Below are positions 33,858 through 43,639 of a DNA stretch of 64,000 nucleotides, in pieces. Made by a program: the position numbers and the translations under genes. This DNA is from Vandiemenella viatica (lineage: Eukaryota > Arthropoda > Insecta > Orthoptera > Morabidae): contig JARYHS010006929.1 of NCBI GenBank assembly GCA_031002005.1, positions 36,899-100,898 on the forward strand, written 5' to 3'. A model generated the notes under the pieces. It was not told the origin of the DNA, searched no databases, and saw only the letters and a program-made list of their open reading frames with translations. Position 1 is the stretch's first letter. Each line of letters starts with the position of its first letter.

Positions 33858-34755
33858 TCATAATTCCAAAGGATAATTTCTAGATACATTTTTTTCAGAT
33901 ACATATAAAAAGTAGTTAGTCGATTCAGTAGCTATTCTTACACCAAAAGTACTTTCTAAACATATACCACAAAATAATAAGTCAGAATTCATGAATAAAG
34001 TTTGATAAAAATTTGTTTTAGTTTTCCGGCGCATATATCTAGGTTATTTAAATCGTAATGGTCTTGAGATGGTGACATAACATTAGGGTAAGAAATTGGC
34101 ATTTACTCGGTATATGTGTTCTTGTCATTATTTCTATGGAATTATGATCAAATTTTTTCGATAATATTTCTATGCCAACACTTGATACAAAGCACTTATA
34201 CAATATGGGTTGTTTAACAAATTTTACTGTGTCTATGGCATTACCAGTGTGGTTGATTTATCTGAACTAATCTATAATTTGTTACCATCAAGTTAATATT
34301 TATCGCTAAATTATTACTTCATATATGTATTAATCATAGGACATGGGGATTAATTCAAAACAATTAAATAATTCAACAGCTCTCATAAAATGGTCATACC
34401 GTTTAAAAGGATCAATCCAATCAAACTTATATTTAACTCTTGATGAACTGGATAAAGTTTAAAAAGTATTCTCTGAATTTAATTTTACATTCAAGTTTGT
34501 TAAACATGACTGGCCAATGCAGAGTATTTACAATATCTGTAAACCTCTTCGCAAATATAACTCACTTTTGCCATCTGATTAGTCTTATTACAGAATTCTT
34601 ATCTGAATTCAAAGGATCAGAAATTGCAGAACATAACTCACTATTTATCACCGCTTATTCTAGTATGACCATTAAAACACAGTTTCAAAATACTCAACTC
34701 ACGTAAAGGTACAATATATTCTTCATCGGAACTATCAGTTATCTAATAAATCCAT
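33858..34755 (-). pseudogene. NS3: Densovirus NS3, copy A, multiply frameshifted
   Basis: First gene of the non-structural side, next to the right telomere, as in other ambisense densoviruses. Homology with copy B defines the ends. Copy A has several one-base insertions (near 34110, 34155, 34250, 34460 and 34680), so no long ORF remains. Cys pairs (CxxC) in the C-terminal half suggest a zinc-binding domain. Confidence 0.75.
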
Positions 34756-34892
34756 TACAATTTACCTTACTTTACTATTCAGTTTTATAACACTGTTACA
34801 AACCAAACTACACTCAAAAGACTGTTTATCAGAGTGCTTCTGTTATGTTTGGATTCTGCTTGTAACTGAATTGACTAGCAAATGCTAGCTTC

Positions 34893-34900
34893 TTATATAC
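34893..34900 (-). promoter_or_regulatory. TATA box of the non-structural promoter, copy A
   Basis: On the minus strand GGTATATAAGAAGC lies about 140 bases ahead of the NS3 start. The same signal is in copy B near 39770. Confidence 0.7.
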
Positions 34901-34945
34901 CCGTATATCTAGCTCTCCTTGCTGTGTAATGTGTGTCTAGATTTC

Positions 34946-35097
34946 ACTGGTTACTTGCCAATGGCCCCCTCCCACCGGCCACGCCCAACGACTGGCTGAC
35001 CTTTCCGTATGTCGGAGACATGCGCCAGAAGCGCACGGAAAGGTCAGCCAGTCGTTGGGCGTGGCCGGTGGGAGGGGGCCATTGGCAAGTAACCAGT
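34946..35097. repeat. Internal densovirus telomere palindrome at the genome-genome junction
   Basis: A 152-bp near-perfect palindrome with arms starting ACTGGTTACTTGCC. At its tip two smaller palindromes, ATGTC/GACAT and GCGC/GCGC, can fold out as side arms, giving the T shape typical of parvovirus ends. It is shared by both genomes: copy A's NS end lies on the left, copy B's capsid end on the right. Confidence 0.92.
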
Positions 35098-35153
35098 AAA
35101 GAGTCCTTGGCTAGGATATATATAAGTGTCTAGTAATTCTTAGATATTTCAGT

Positions 35154-36867
35154 ATGGATCGTGGTAAGAAAAAGTTACCTTGGTCTGCTATAAGTGAAAT
35201 TAACAAGAAAAGGAAAGAAGCTCAAGAATTACGTAAACGAAAGAGAGATAGTTTAGAGGAAACTTTAAAACTTAGTGATAGTGACAAAGATTATTTTGGT
35301 GCTTTGGAAGAGTTGCATTTGGATGAATTTTTTTTCTGAAGAAGGAAATATCTCTAAACGTTTGAAATCTGATACATCAAATCAACCTCAGCCTGGTACT
35401 TCACGTGCTGCAGACTTCTCCGGACAGTGGTTTCCAAGAAAGCAGTGTTTGTCATTCCAGCTGAAGAAGAACTGGCTACCGACCAGAGACCGATGGCTCG
35501 ACTTACTCAATCCAACACTAGTGCACAGTCCTTCTAGTGGCAGTCAAGAATCAAAAACTTCGACTCCGTTTGTTCTATGGAAAGCGGTAGAACAAATTAA
35601 ACAAAACTCTGTGGTTATTAGTAATACTCATACATTCTTTGTTTGGGGTTATGCTTACAAGTGGTTTGATGTTGTCGGTCCTTCAAAAAAGGTAATTGCA
35701 AAAACGTCTTGTAACTTCAGGAGCACAATTTATGACGAATAGATTAAGTCAGTTTTAAGTAGAGCTCAATTTAATTCATTACCAAATAATTGTTTTGTCA
35801 AGAAACTGTGGATTACTTTAACTCCGATTGGATTGGAAGCTAGTTTTCAAACTGGTAGTACTTTAAGTGCAAGTGCCAGTATAAGCCATGTACCTATGTT
35901 AACTTTACAATTAAAGGAGCTAATTTAGCAATTGCACATGAACCAGTTACTGTAACTAGTGAATCTACTAAACCAATGGAAATCAGTAAAATAAGTGCCA
36001 TTAGTAGTTTAGATAAAGTTATGTGGGGTTCCACAGCCATGAATGATTTCCCAAGTTGTTTAACAGTACCTCGTAATTGGCCAATATATGATTCATTCAT
36101 AATACCTAGTGGCAAATCTGATGACAATGGTAATTTGTTTTCTACCAATGAAATGTATGGAGTTCCACATTTACATAAACTATATGAACAAGGAGTTGCT
36201 GCTAAGCTGTAGATGGGAATGTAAGTTTTAAATATGAATATGAACCACGAATTGGAGTTATTAAAAGTAGAAAACGGGCACATGGATTGGCTTGTACTGG
36301 AACAGACTATTATATTGGTAGTAATTCTCTTCCTGGCCGTTATACTTCATCAGATCATAAGAAACTTAACGAGGTAAAGGATAAAGGTGTGAAACCGTTA
36401 TCTGTTAATCTAGGTTATTTGAGTTACCAACAAGGTATTGAAAAATCTCATACTCTTGGTGAACTTAATAAACAGACAAATGTAAAATTAATGCCTTCAT
36501 TTACTTTAGGAATTAATCCTGTAGCGAATAATGCACCTGCTGATGCAAACAGTTATGTTAATGCCAAAATGATTTTAAAGATGGAAACTGCAATTGAAAT
36601 AGCATTTTCTATTGAAACTTATAACACTATGGTTCAAACATTAGATCATAGTAATGAATTGTATTCAAAGGAGATCTTGACAGTGTAACATTCTTTTATG
36701 AGGGAATTTCTTTCGATTCTGGTGCAGCTGTAGCAACAACAGTAAATGCAAGTAGTGATCATGCTGCAGCAATTACTACTGACGATATTGGCAAGAAAAG
36801 AAAGAGAGATATTGAGGAAAGGAATTAATCTAGAAGTAGAGGATTTAAATAAAGATAACTCAGGTGA
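35154..36867 (+). pseudogene. VP: Densovirus capsid protein VP, copy B
   Basis: Same gene as at 30283, with more damage: an extra T near 35330, extra bases near 35420, 35445 and 35530, and further indels near 35700, 35755, 35905, 36205, 36670 and 36825. The longest remaining open pieces are 35275-35742, 35976-36212 and 36287-36688. At the site that breaks copy A (near 35604) copy B is in frame, so the two copies carry different lesions. Most lesions are single-base changes in short runs. Confidence 0.88.
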
Positions 36868-36922
36868 TAAAATTTCAAAACAAATTTATTAATAAATTTA
36901 TAAGTCTATGTATGTACATGTA

Positions 36923-38433
36923 TTACAATAAATTGTATTCAATAAATATATTGTACAAAGAAAATGGGTTTAATTCTTTAACAAGTCTACAATTCCATTT
37001 TTTCCAATAAAATCTTTCAATCCTTTCGTCCCAAACATGTCCTTTAAAATAATCCACATTGCTACATACAATAACTGGAGTTTTTGGTAATATATAATCA
37101 CTTTCAAATTTTACAGATATGTTTGTTGAATTGCCAGAAAAAATTGTTTTTAACTGTTCTAAACTGCCAGGATCAAAGTTTGGATCGTCCATTACAATTA
37201 GCCTTCTTCTTGCACATTCTTGTAGTCCAAAAGATACATATTTATTATTTTTGTTACACCAGCCTGTATTTATCATGGCTGCAGATATCATTGACACAAA
37301 TGTACTCTTAAACTGTTAGGTTCACCAATTAAATTAATACAATTTTTCTTTCCATTAGTCCTATTCAAAACATTATATATACAAGTTATAAAATACTTAA
37401 TAGCGTCATAGTCATCATTGAACTGATATTCTAATAAATCAAATATAATTTGTTGAGACATTTGTTCAGAATAGTAGTAAGTATCGAAATCTGAACAGTA
37501 ACTTGAAAATATACTTTTTTAGCATTATGAATATATTCATATAGAGATTTTAAACACATTTTAGAAATTTTTAATTCCATAGTTTTAATACAATTTTTAT
37601 AAACATTTGGATTTAAATTTACAAGCTTAATATTACTTAGCCATTCATCAGTGTGAGTTATAGAACTTATGGGAACAGTTATTATGTTAGAAATTAATTG
37701 TAGTATCTCCTCGGTTGAGTACTTGATTTTTTTATATCCTTCCCAGTTTTCTGTAATTTTGCTAGATAGTTTTGAGAATTCAAGATCACATTCCGAATCG
37801 ATTGATTCATTACAGTGTGCGATTTGTCTGGTTGACAAAACATCTTGATTTCCATCTTCTTGTGTTTCCACCAGTGTTGTCTCTCTATCGACCGTATCGT
37901 TCTCGTGGGATAAAATTGCATTATCATGAAAAAAGGTTGTTCCTCGTCTGTCCACGAAAATGTAGTTTTCTGATTGTCTTTTGTTGAAGAAATACTGCAA
38001 AATATTTTTTCTTCCTCTGTCATTTGATCTTGAAATAACAGAGGTGTATTTAGATTTTCCCAATCTATTAAAGATGTGCTTTCGGAAGAGACATTTGCAC
38101 CATCCGTTGTATCGGTTGCAAGTGTGGATGACATGACAGTGTTCGTTTCCTGTTTCCAAGTTTTTCAAAGACGATAAGGAAGAATCTGTGTTTTCTGCTT
38201 TTGGTATACTGTCTAAGAAGGTTTGTAAACATTTTAAGATTACTTTGGTACTGGTCTTGTGAGAAGACAGAATGTGTCCAATCGCATTCTGTGAATTCAG
38301 CACACAAGTATTCAGTGATTTTTTGTGTTCGTTCTGTTCCCATATGTTCTTTACATGTGATAATATTTTGAAGAGAATCAATTTTGGAGATTTTCGTAAA
38401 GTGTTTATAAAGCCAAGCAGTGAAACCAGACAT
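36923..38433 (-). pseudogene. NS1: Densovirus NS1, copy B
   Basis: Same HUH nickase and SF3 helicase motifs as copy A. The N-terminal ORF starts at 38433. One inserted base near 38155 makes the NS2 frame run into the NS1 frame, producing an artificial 402-codon ORF (37431-38639). The helicase segment 37297-36923 with Walker B and sensor C is open to the natural stop. Confidence 0.87.
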
Positions 38434-38639
38434 TCTTCAGAATTATTAAAGCGAGATATAATTTTAAAAATTAAATCTACAACACTTACTAAATCAGTGA
38501 TACAAGAATCAGTTTCGTCAAATACAACTTTTCTTTTCTTACTTGGTTTAACTTCTTCTTCTTCTGATTCACTAATTTCCTCTGGTTCGCTGGGTACTTT
38601 ACTTTCATCAAAATCAGATTCAACACTTTTGTCAGACAT
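37694..38639 (-). pseudogene. NS2: Densovirus NS2, copy B
   Basis: N-terminus identical to copy A (acidic, then a KKRK-type run). The frame is shifted near 38155 by one base. The C-terminal part (38134-37694) is open and ends STQPRRYYN. Confidence 0.75.
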
Positions 38640-38735
38640 CTTCCTTTGAAAAAAATTGTTTATATCTTCTTGCGATGGAGTGTAATATGAAATTACTTTA
38701 ACACCATTAATTATATTCCAAACACTTCTGAAAAA

Positions 38736-39626
38736 TCATAATTCCAAAGGATAATTTCTAGATACATTTTTTTCAGATACATATAAAAAGTAGTTAGTCG
38801 ATTCAGTAGCTATTCTTACACCAAAAGTACTTTCTAAACATATACCACAAAATAATAAGTCAGAATTCATGAATAAAGTTTGATAAAAATTTGTTTTAGT
38901 TTTCCCGGCGCATATATCTAGGTTATTTAAATCGTAATGGTCTTGAGATGGTGACATAACATTAGGTAAGAAATTGGCATTACTCGGTATATGTGTTCTT
39001 GTCATTATTTCTATGGAATTATGATCAAATTTTTCGATAATATTCTATGCCAACACTTGATACAAAGCACTTTATACAAAATGGGTTGTTTAACAAATTT
39101 ACTGTGTCTATGGCAGTACCAGTGTGGTTGATTTATCTGAACTAATCTATAATTTGTTACCATCAAGTTAATATTTATCGCTAAATTATTACTCATATAT
39201 GTATTAATCATAGACATAGGGATTAACTCAAAACAATTAAATAATTCAACAGCTCTCATAAAATGGTCATACCGTTTAAAAGGATCAATCCAATCAAACT
39301 TATATTTAAACTCTTGATGAACTGGATAAAGTTTAAAAGTATTCTCTGAATTTAATTTTACATTCAAGTTTGTTAAACATGACGGCCAATGCAGAGTATT
39401 TACAATATCTGTAAACCTCTTCGAAATATAACTCACTTTTTGCCATCTGATTAGTTCTTATTACAGAATTCTTATCTGAATTCAAAGGATCAGAAATTGC
39501 AGAACATAACTCACTATTATCACCGCTTATTCTAGTATGACCATTAAACACAGTTTCAAAAATACTCAACTCACGTAAAGGTACAATATATTCTTCATCG
39601 GAACTATCAGTATCTAATAAATCCAT
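38736..39626 (-). pseudogene. NS3: Densovirus NS3, copy B
   Basis: Three overlapping pieces (39626-39333, 39436-39011, 39005-38736) make a protein of roughly 295 residues, starting MDLLDTDSSDEEYIV. The C-terminal half has CIKCWH and CGIC pairs, compatible with zinc binding. It has fewer breaks than copy A: one near 39430 and one near 39050. Confidence 0.8.
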
Positions 39627-39790
39627 TACAATTTACCTTACTTTACTATTCAGTTTTATAACACTGTTACAAACCAAACTACACTCAAAAGACTGTTTAT
39701 CAGAGTGCTTCTGTTCTGTTTGGATTCTGCTTGTAACTACCCTGAATTGACTAGCAAATGCTAGCTTCTTATATACCCGTATATCTAGCT

Positions 39791-40005
39791 CTCCTTGCTG
39801 CGTAATGTGTGTCTAGCTTTCACTGGTTACTTGCCAATGGCCCCCTCCCACCGGCCACGCCCAACGACTGGCTGACCTATCCGTATGTCGGAGACATGCG
39901 CCAGGAAGCGCACGGAAAGGTCAGCCAGTCGTTGGGCGTGGCCGGTGGGAGGGGGCCATTGGCAAGTAACCAGTGAAAGCTAGACACACATTACGCAGCA
40001 AGGAG
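39791..40005. repeat. Extended right densovirus telomere (fold-back end)
   Basis: A palindrome of 215 bp. Beyond the hairpin found at the internal junction, it continues 32 bases further, copying the unique sequence CTCCTTGCTGCGTAATG in reverse on the far side. One base differs at the tip region, and one is inserted (GCCAGGAAGCGC). Confidence 0.88.
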
Positions 40006-40012
40006 TCGTCAG

Positions 40013-41722
40013 TCCTTGTATGTGGACGACTTCTTAATTTTTATTGCATCATCCAGCCTGAGAAGCGCAGAGCGGCAGTTGCAGCTCGCGTTGACCAGGC
40101 TGGATGAATGGTCAGTGCACACCGGTTTTCGTTTCTCCGCTGAGAAAACCCGGTGTGTACTTTTTACTCGTAGCAGAAGCCTTTTATCAGAGCCCCACCT
40201 TACCCTGAGGAACACCGTTCTACGTTTTACTGATACTGTTAGATTTCTGGGCCTTATTTTAGACACAAGGCTCAGCTGGCTCGCGCATCTAAAAGATGTG
40301 AGAGCCAGGGCCTTGAAAACTCTTAATCTTTTAAAATGTCTGTGTGGCAGGTCGTGGGGCGCTGACCGCTCCTGCCTGCTACAGTTTTATCGAGCCTTTG
40401 TACGGTCGCGTCTCGAGTATGGTTGCATCGTATACGGTTCGGCACGGGACAGTTATCTTCGGATACTTGATAGTGTCCACCATGCAGGAATTCGGCTCGC
40501 CACGGGTGCTTACCGCACCAGCCCGATACCGAGCATTTGTGCCGAGTCTGGCGAGCCGCCGCCTTCCACCAGGCGGCATCTCCTCATGGTGCGACACTAT
40601 GTGAATATTGCCACAACGCCTGGCAGTCCCGTGTACGACGTAGTGATGCGACCAAACTTTGAACAGCTATATGCTAATCGCTGCAGAGCGACCAAACCAT
40701 TCAGCCACCGTACAAAGGTTATTTTAGAAGAATACGGATGTCAACTGCCCGTTTTTTATCACCAGGGATGGAGTAAATCTCCTCCCTGGCTTTTAAAGAG
40801 GCCCAGAATGATTTTAGACCTGTCACGGTACAACAAACTGTTTACCGCTGACAGGGTATATTTAAATGTTTTTAAGGATGTTTTGAATCACCATCGCGAT
40901 TTTACCCCGGTGTATACGGATGGGTCTAAGCAGGCTAACGGAGTGGGTTGCTCCGTTGTGTTCCCTCGAGCGACTCATACATACAAGCTGGATAGCAGGT
41001 GCAGTGTTTACACTGCGGAGTGCTATGCCCTGCTAAAGTCGCTCCAGCGTATGAAGGTATGCCGCGACACGAAGTATATCATATGCTGTGATTCCCTCAG
41101 TTGTATTCAGGCGTTAGCAACTATGTACCCAGCAGACCGTCTAGTCCAGGACATCCAGGACGCCCTCCTTTCCCTCCAATCACGTGGGAAGGAGGTTTTA
41201 TTCTGCTGGGTGCCCGGTCATGTGGGAATCAGGGGGAACGAGGCAGCCGATGCAGCTGCCAAATTAGCCTGCAACAAGGTCGAAACCGACTTTGAGCCGG
41301 TCCCAAAGTCAGACCTTGCCTCGGTAGCGAAGAGAATTGTTTTTGAAGCATGGCAGAGGCAGTGGCTGGAAGTAGAGCATAATAAGCTCCGGCTGGTCAA
41401 ACCGACCGTTCAGCCGTGGAGCAGCTCCTTCCAGCGGGCGAGGCGGGATGAGGTGCTCCTTACTCGCCTCCGTATTGGACACTGTCCTCTGACTCATTGT
41501 TTCCTTCTGCGCCGAGAGGACCCTCCGGAATGCGATGCTTGTGGTGTACCTTTGACGGTGCGCCACATTTTAACTGACTGTGTCCTTTTTTTAAACGTAA
41601 GAGCGGATGTTGGCTTAGCTAACGATCTGCCTGTTATTTTAAACAATGACAATGTGGGAAAGGTTTTAAAATTTTGCAATTTGTCCGGTCTCAGTCCAAA
41701 AATTTTGGGGAGATCGGCCTAG
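40013..41722 (+). pseudogene. LINE-A ORF2, 3' part (RT active site, RNase H, zinc finger)
   Basis: Resumes at YVDDFLIFIASSSL, the RT catalytic motif, and is open to the normal stop at 41720. RNase H shows VYTDGSKQ, YTAECYALL, CCDSLSC and GHVGIRGNEAADAAA with its four acidic residues. The C-terminal finger is CDACGVPLTVRHILTDC (CX2CX7HX4C). With 28173-30118 this is one gene split by about 9.9 kb of viral DNA. Confidence 0.92.
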
Positions 41723-41736
41723 TTTTTAGAATGGTT

Positions 41737-42117
41737 TGGTGGTTTTTCTACAGCCACCATTCCATGTGTATTTTTTATCCCTGGCTGGCCCCTTTACAGC
41801 CAGCCAGGTCGTTGTTTCAGTGTTCGTTATAGCTGGTTGGCTCCTCTACAGCCAACCAGCCAGTACTATTTGTTTGTGCATTTAAGGCCATTTTACAGCC
41901 ATTTTTTAGTATTTTACTCAATCCTGTTTTCTGCATGGTCGACCCCTTTACAGTCGACCATGCGGGCTGTGTTTTTACCACTTTTCTTGTATTTTATTGT
42001 GCGGTCTGTGTGGCCGACCCATTTACAGTCGGCCATGCAGACGGTAGTGTGTTTCTACCCACATTGTCATTCCGTACTTTTGCTAGGGCGCTAATGACCT
42101 AGATGTCGACGCGCCCT
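41737..42117 (+). repeat. Hairpin array in LINE-A 3' UTR
   Basis: Successive hairpins with different stems: TGGTGG/CCACCA (41737), CCTGGCTGGC/GCCAGCCAGG (41780), CTGGTTGGC/GCCAACCAG (41833), a weak GGC/GCC (41886), CATGGTCGAC/GTCGACCATG (41934) and GGCCGAC/GTCGGCC (42012). The last five loops are nine bases and alike: CCCTTTACA, TCCTCTACA, CATTTTACA, CCCTTTACA, CCATTTACA. A terminal hairpin AGGGCGC/GCGCCCT (42085-42117) precedes the (AAC)n tail. Confidence 0.93.
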
Positions 42118-42140
42118 AAAGCCCTAAAAACAACAACAAC

Positions 42141-43638
42141 CTCCTCCTGCGGCTTGGGCAAACCGCAGGGGTTATGTCACTCAAACGCCCAAAAGAAAGG
42201 TAGTGGTAAGCGGGCGAGGGTTGAAAGCCCTCCTCCTGAAAATGACAATAGTTACAGGAAGGATTACATAATAGAGTATGCCTTCATAATCATGGCTAGA
42301 AAGGAGGGATCTTTCGAGAAGGTGTCCCCCTTTTACATTCAGAAAGGGTTAGAGGGTCTTGCCGGGACCCTGAAATCAGTAAAGAAGCTGAGGAACGGGA
42401 CCCTGCTTTTGGACACATCCACCCATAAGCAGGCTGTCCTCCTCCTTAAGTCTGAGAAGCTCGGGGAGTTCGCAGTAAAGTGCGAACTCCATAAAATTCT
42501 AAATTCGAGTAAAGGCGTTATCAGCTGTCGCGACCTAATCGATTTAGAGACCGAGGAACTCCTTAAGGAGTGGGCATCTGAACATGTGGTCGAGGTTCGT
42601 CAGATAAAGCGAAGGGTAAACGGCAGTCTTGAGAAGACTGCCACCTTCGTCCTGACGTTCGACACTCCAACGTTGCCCAAAGACATCAAAGCAGGGTATT
42701 TAAAACTTAATGTACGCCCGTATGTACCGGACCCCATGCGCTGCTTCAAGTGCCAGAGGTTCGGTCATAAGACGGCGACCTGCAAGGGCAACCCCACCTG
42801 TGGGAAATGCGGAAAGGCTGCACATGAGCCGGGTAGTAGTTGTACCCTCCCACAGGTGTGTGTAAACTGCTCCGGGTCACATCCAGCCTGGAGCAGGGAG
42901 TGTCGAATGTATCTTGAAGAGAAAAAGATACAGGAGGTAAAAACGAAAGAGAGAATACCTTACGGCGAAGCGAAGAAGCGGTACAAGGCACTAGCACCCC
43001 CCATCTTTGCTACCAGCTTCGCCAAGACTCTTTCAACTCCCGTCAGGAAAGAAAGTGTTGCTACCCAGACGACAGTTGCGGACATGAGCACAAGTACAAC
43101 GTGCTCATGTCAATGCAATTGTGGCGCTAATGCCACAAAGGTCATAACACCTAGGACCTCTGACGTCGGTAGCAGCACTTCTGGAAACCCGACCACTAGT
43201 CCAGAAGGTTTAGCAAGTCCACCAGCGAAAGCACAGCCATCTGCTGCAATGACTACAGCTGTGGGCGCATCTGCAACCGCAGAAACAGCGCCCGTTTCAG
43301 AAGTAGCTACCACAGCAGAAGTAGCATCGGCAACGCCATCTGCCGACAGCGGATGGCAGACAGTGCAAAAGATTCGGGGTCCGAAGTTCAAACATACGGA
43401 CCCCACTATGTTCATTAAGTCCCCTTCCGCTTCCCCGCCCAGACCTTCAACTGGCGGGGAAAAGAAGGGGAGAAGGCCTCGGCGGAAGAAAAATCCGCAA
43501 GACCACGAGGCCTTCGAACAAAAATCGTCTTCGGACCCTGAAGACGAAATTATGCTGGTGGACGGACCTGGTCTCGTTCCTCAGCAATCACCGTCGGAGG
43601 ACCCACCCGAACCGGGGCGGGTGGTTTTAAAAAGGTAG
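42141..43638 (+). CDS. LINE-B ORF1, zinc-knuckle RNA-binding protein
   Basis: Open reading frame of about 498 codons, homologous throughout to LINE-C ORF1, with three CCHC-type knuckles (CFKCQRFGHKTATC, CGKCGKAAHEPGSSC, CVNCSGSHPAWSREC) about residues 205-265. The upstream ATG at 42103 belongs to LINE-A's tail, not to this gene. No in-frame ATG is present before MARKEGSFEKVS, so translation would have to start there or at a non-AUG codon. ORF2 follows after one base. Confidence 0.88.
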
Positions 43639-43639
43639 G

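Larger units (their letters stand above)
30129..40005. mobile_element. Endogenous ambisense densovirus, two genomes head to tail
   Basis: Two genome copies of about 4.9 kb lie in the same orientation, each with capsid genes on the plus strand (left) and NS3, NS2 and NS1 on the minus strand (right). This is the ambisense layout of insect densoviruses (Parvoviridae). A terminal palindrome sits between the copies (34946-35097), half of one at the left edge and an extended one at the right edge. The copies differ mainly by one-base indels. The insertion is inside LINE-A ORF2, so it is integrated rather than free virus, unless the assembly is chimeric. The small genome resembles the mini-ambidensovirus group known from crickets (recalled, not checked). 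Confidence 0.93.
26335..42140 (+). mobile_element. LINE-A, I-clade-like LINE nested in LINE-B and split by a densovirus
   Basis: Starts with CCCCGCAGGGGCCTGG and ends CTAAAAACAACAACAAC. It is flanked by the 11-bp duplication CTCCTCCTGCG (26324-26334 and 42141-42151). Its ORFs differ from LINE-B/C at perhaps one base in eight, so it belongs to a separate subfamily, although the first 250 bases of the 5' UTR are nearly identical. The virus insertion lies in ORF2 at the RT active site. Confidence 0.92.

Noticed and set aside
37431..38639. A 402-codon viral protein in copy B.
   Set aside because: It is NS2 reading into NS1 through a one-base insertion; copy A lacks this fusion.
41737..42117. Hairpin array as transcription terminators, tRNA-like genes or integron attC sites.
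   Set aside because: No tRNA fold and no integrase context; the loops are constant and the array is tied to the LINE 3' UTR.
42103..42140. ATG at 42103 as start of LINE-B ORF1.
   Set aside because: It lies in LINE-A's tail beyond the target duplication, so it joined the frame by accident.
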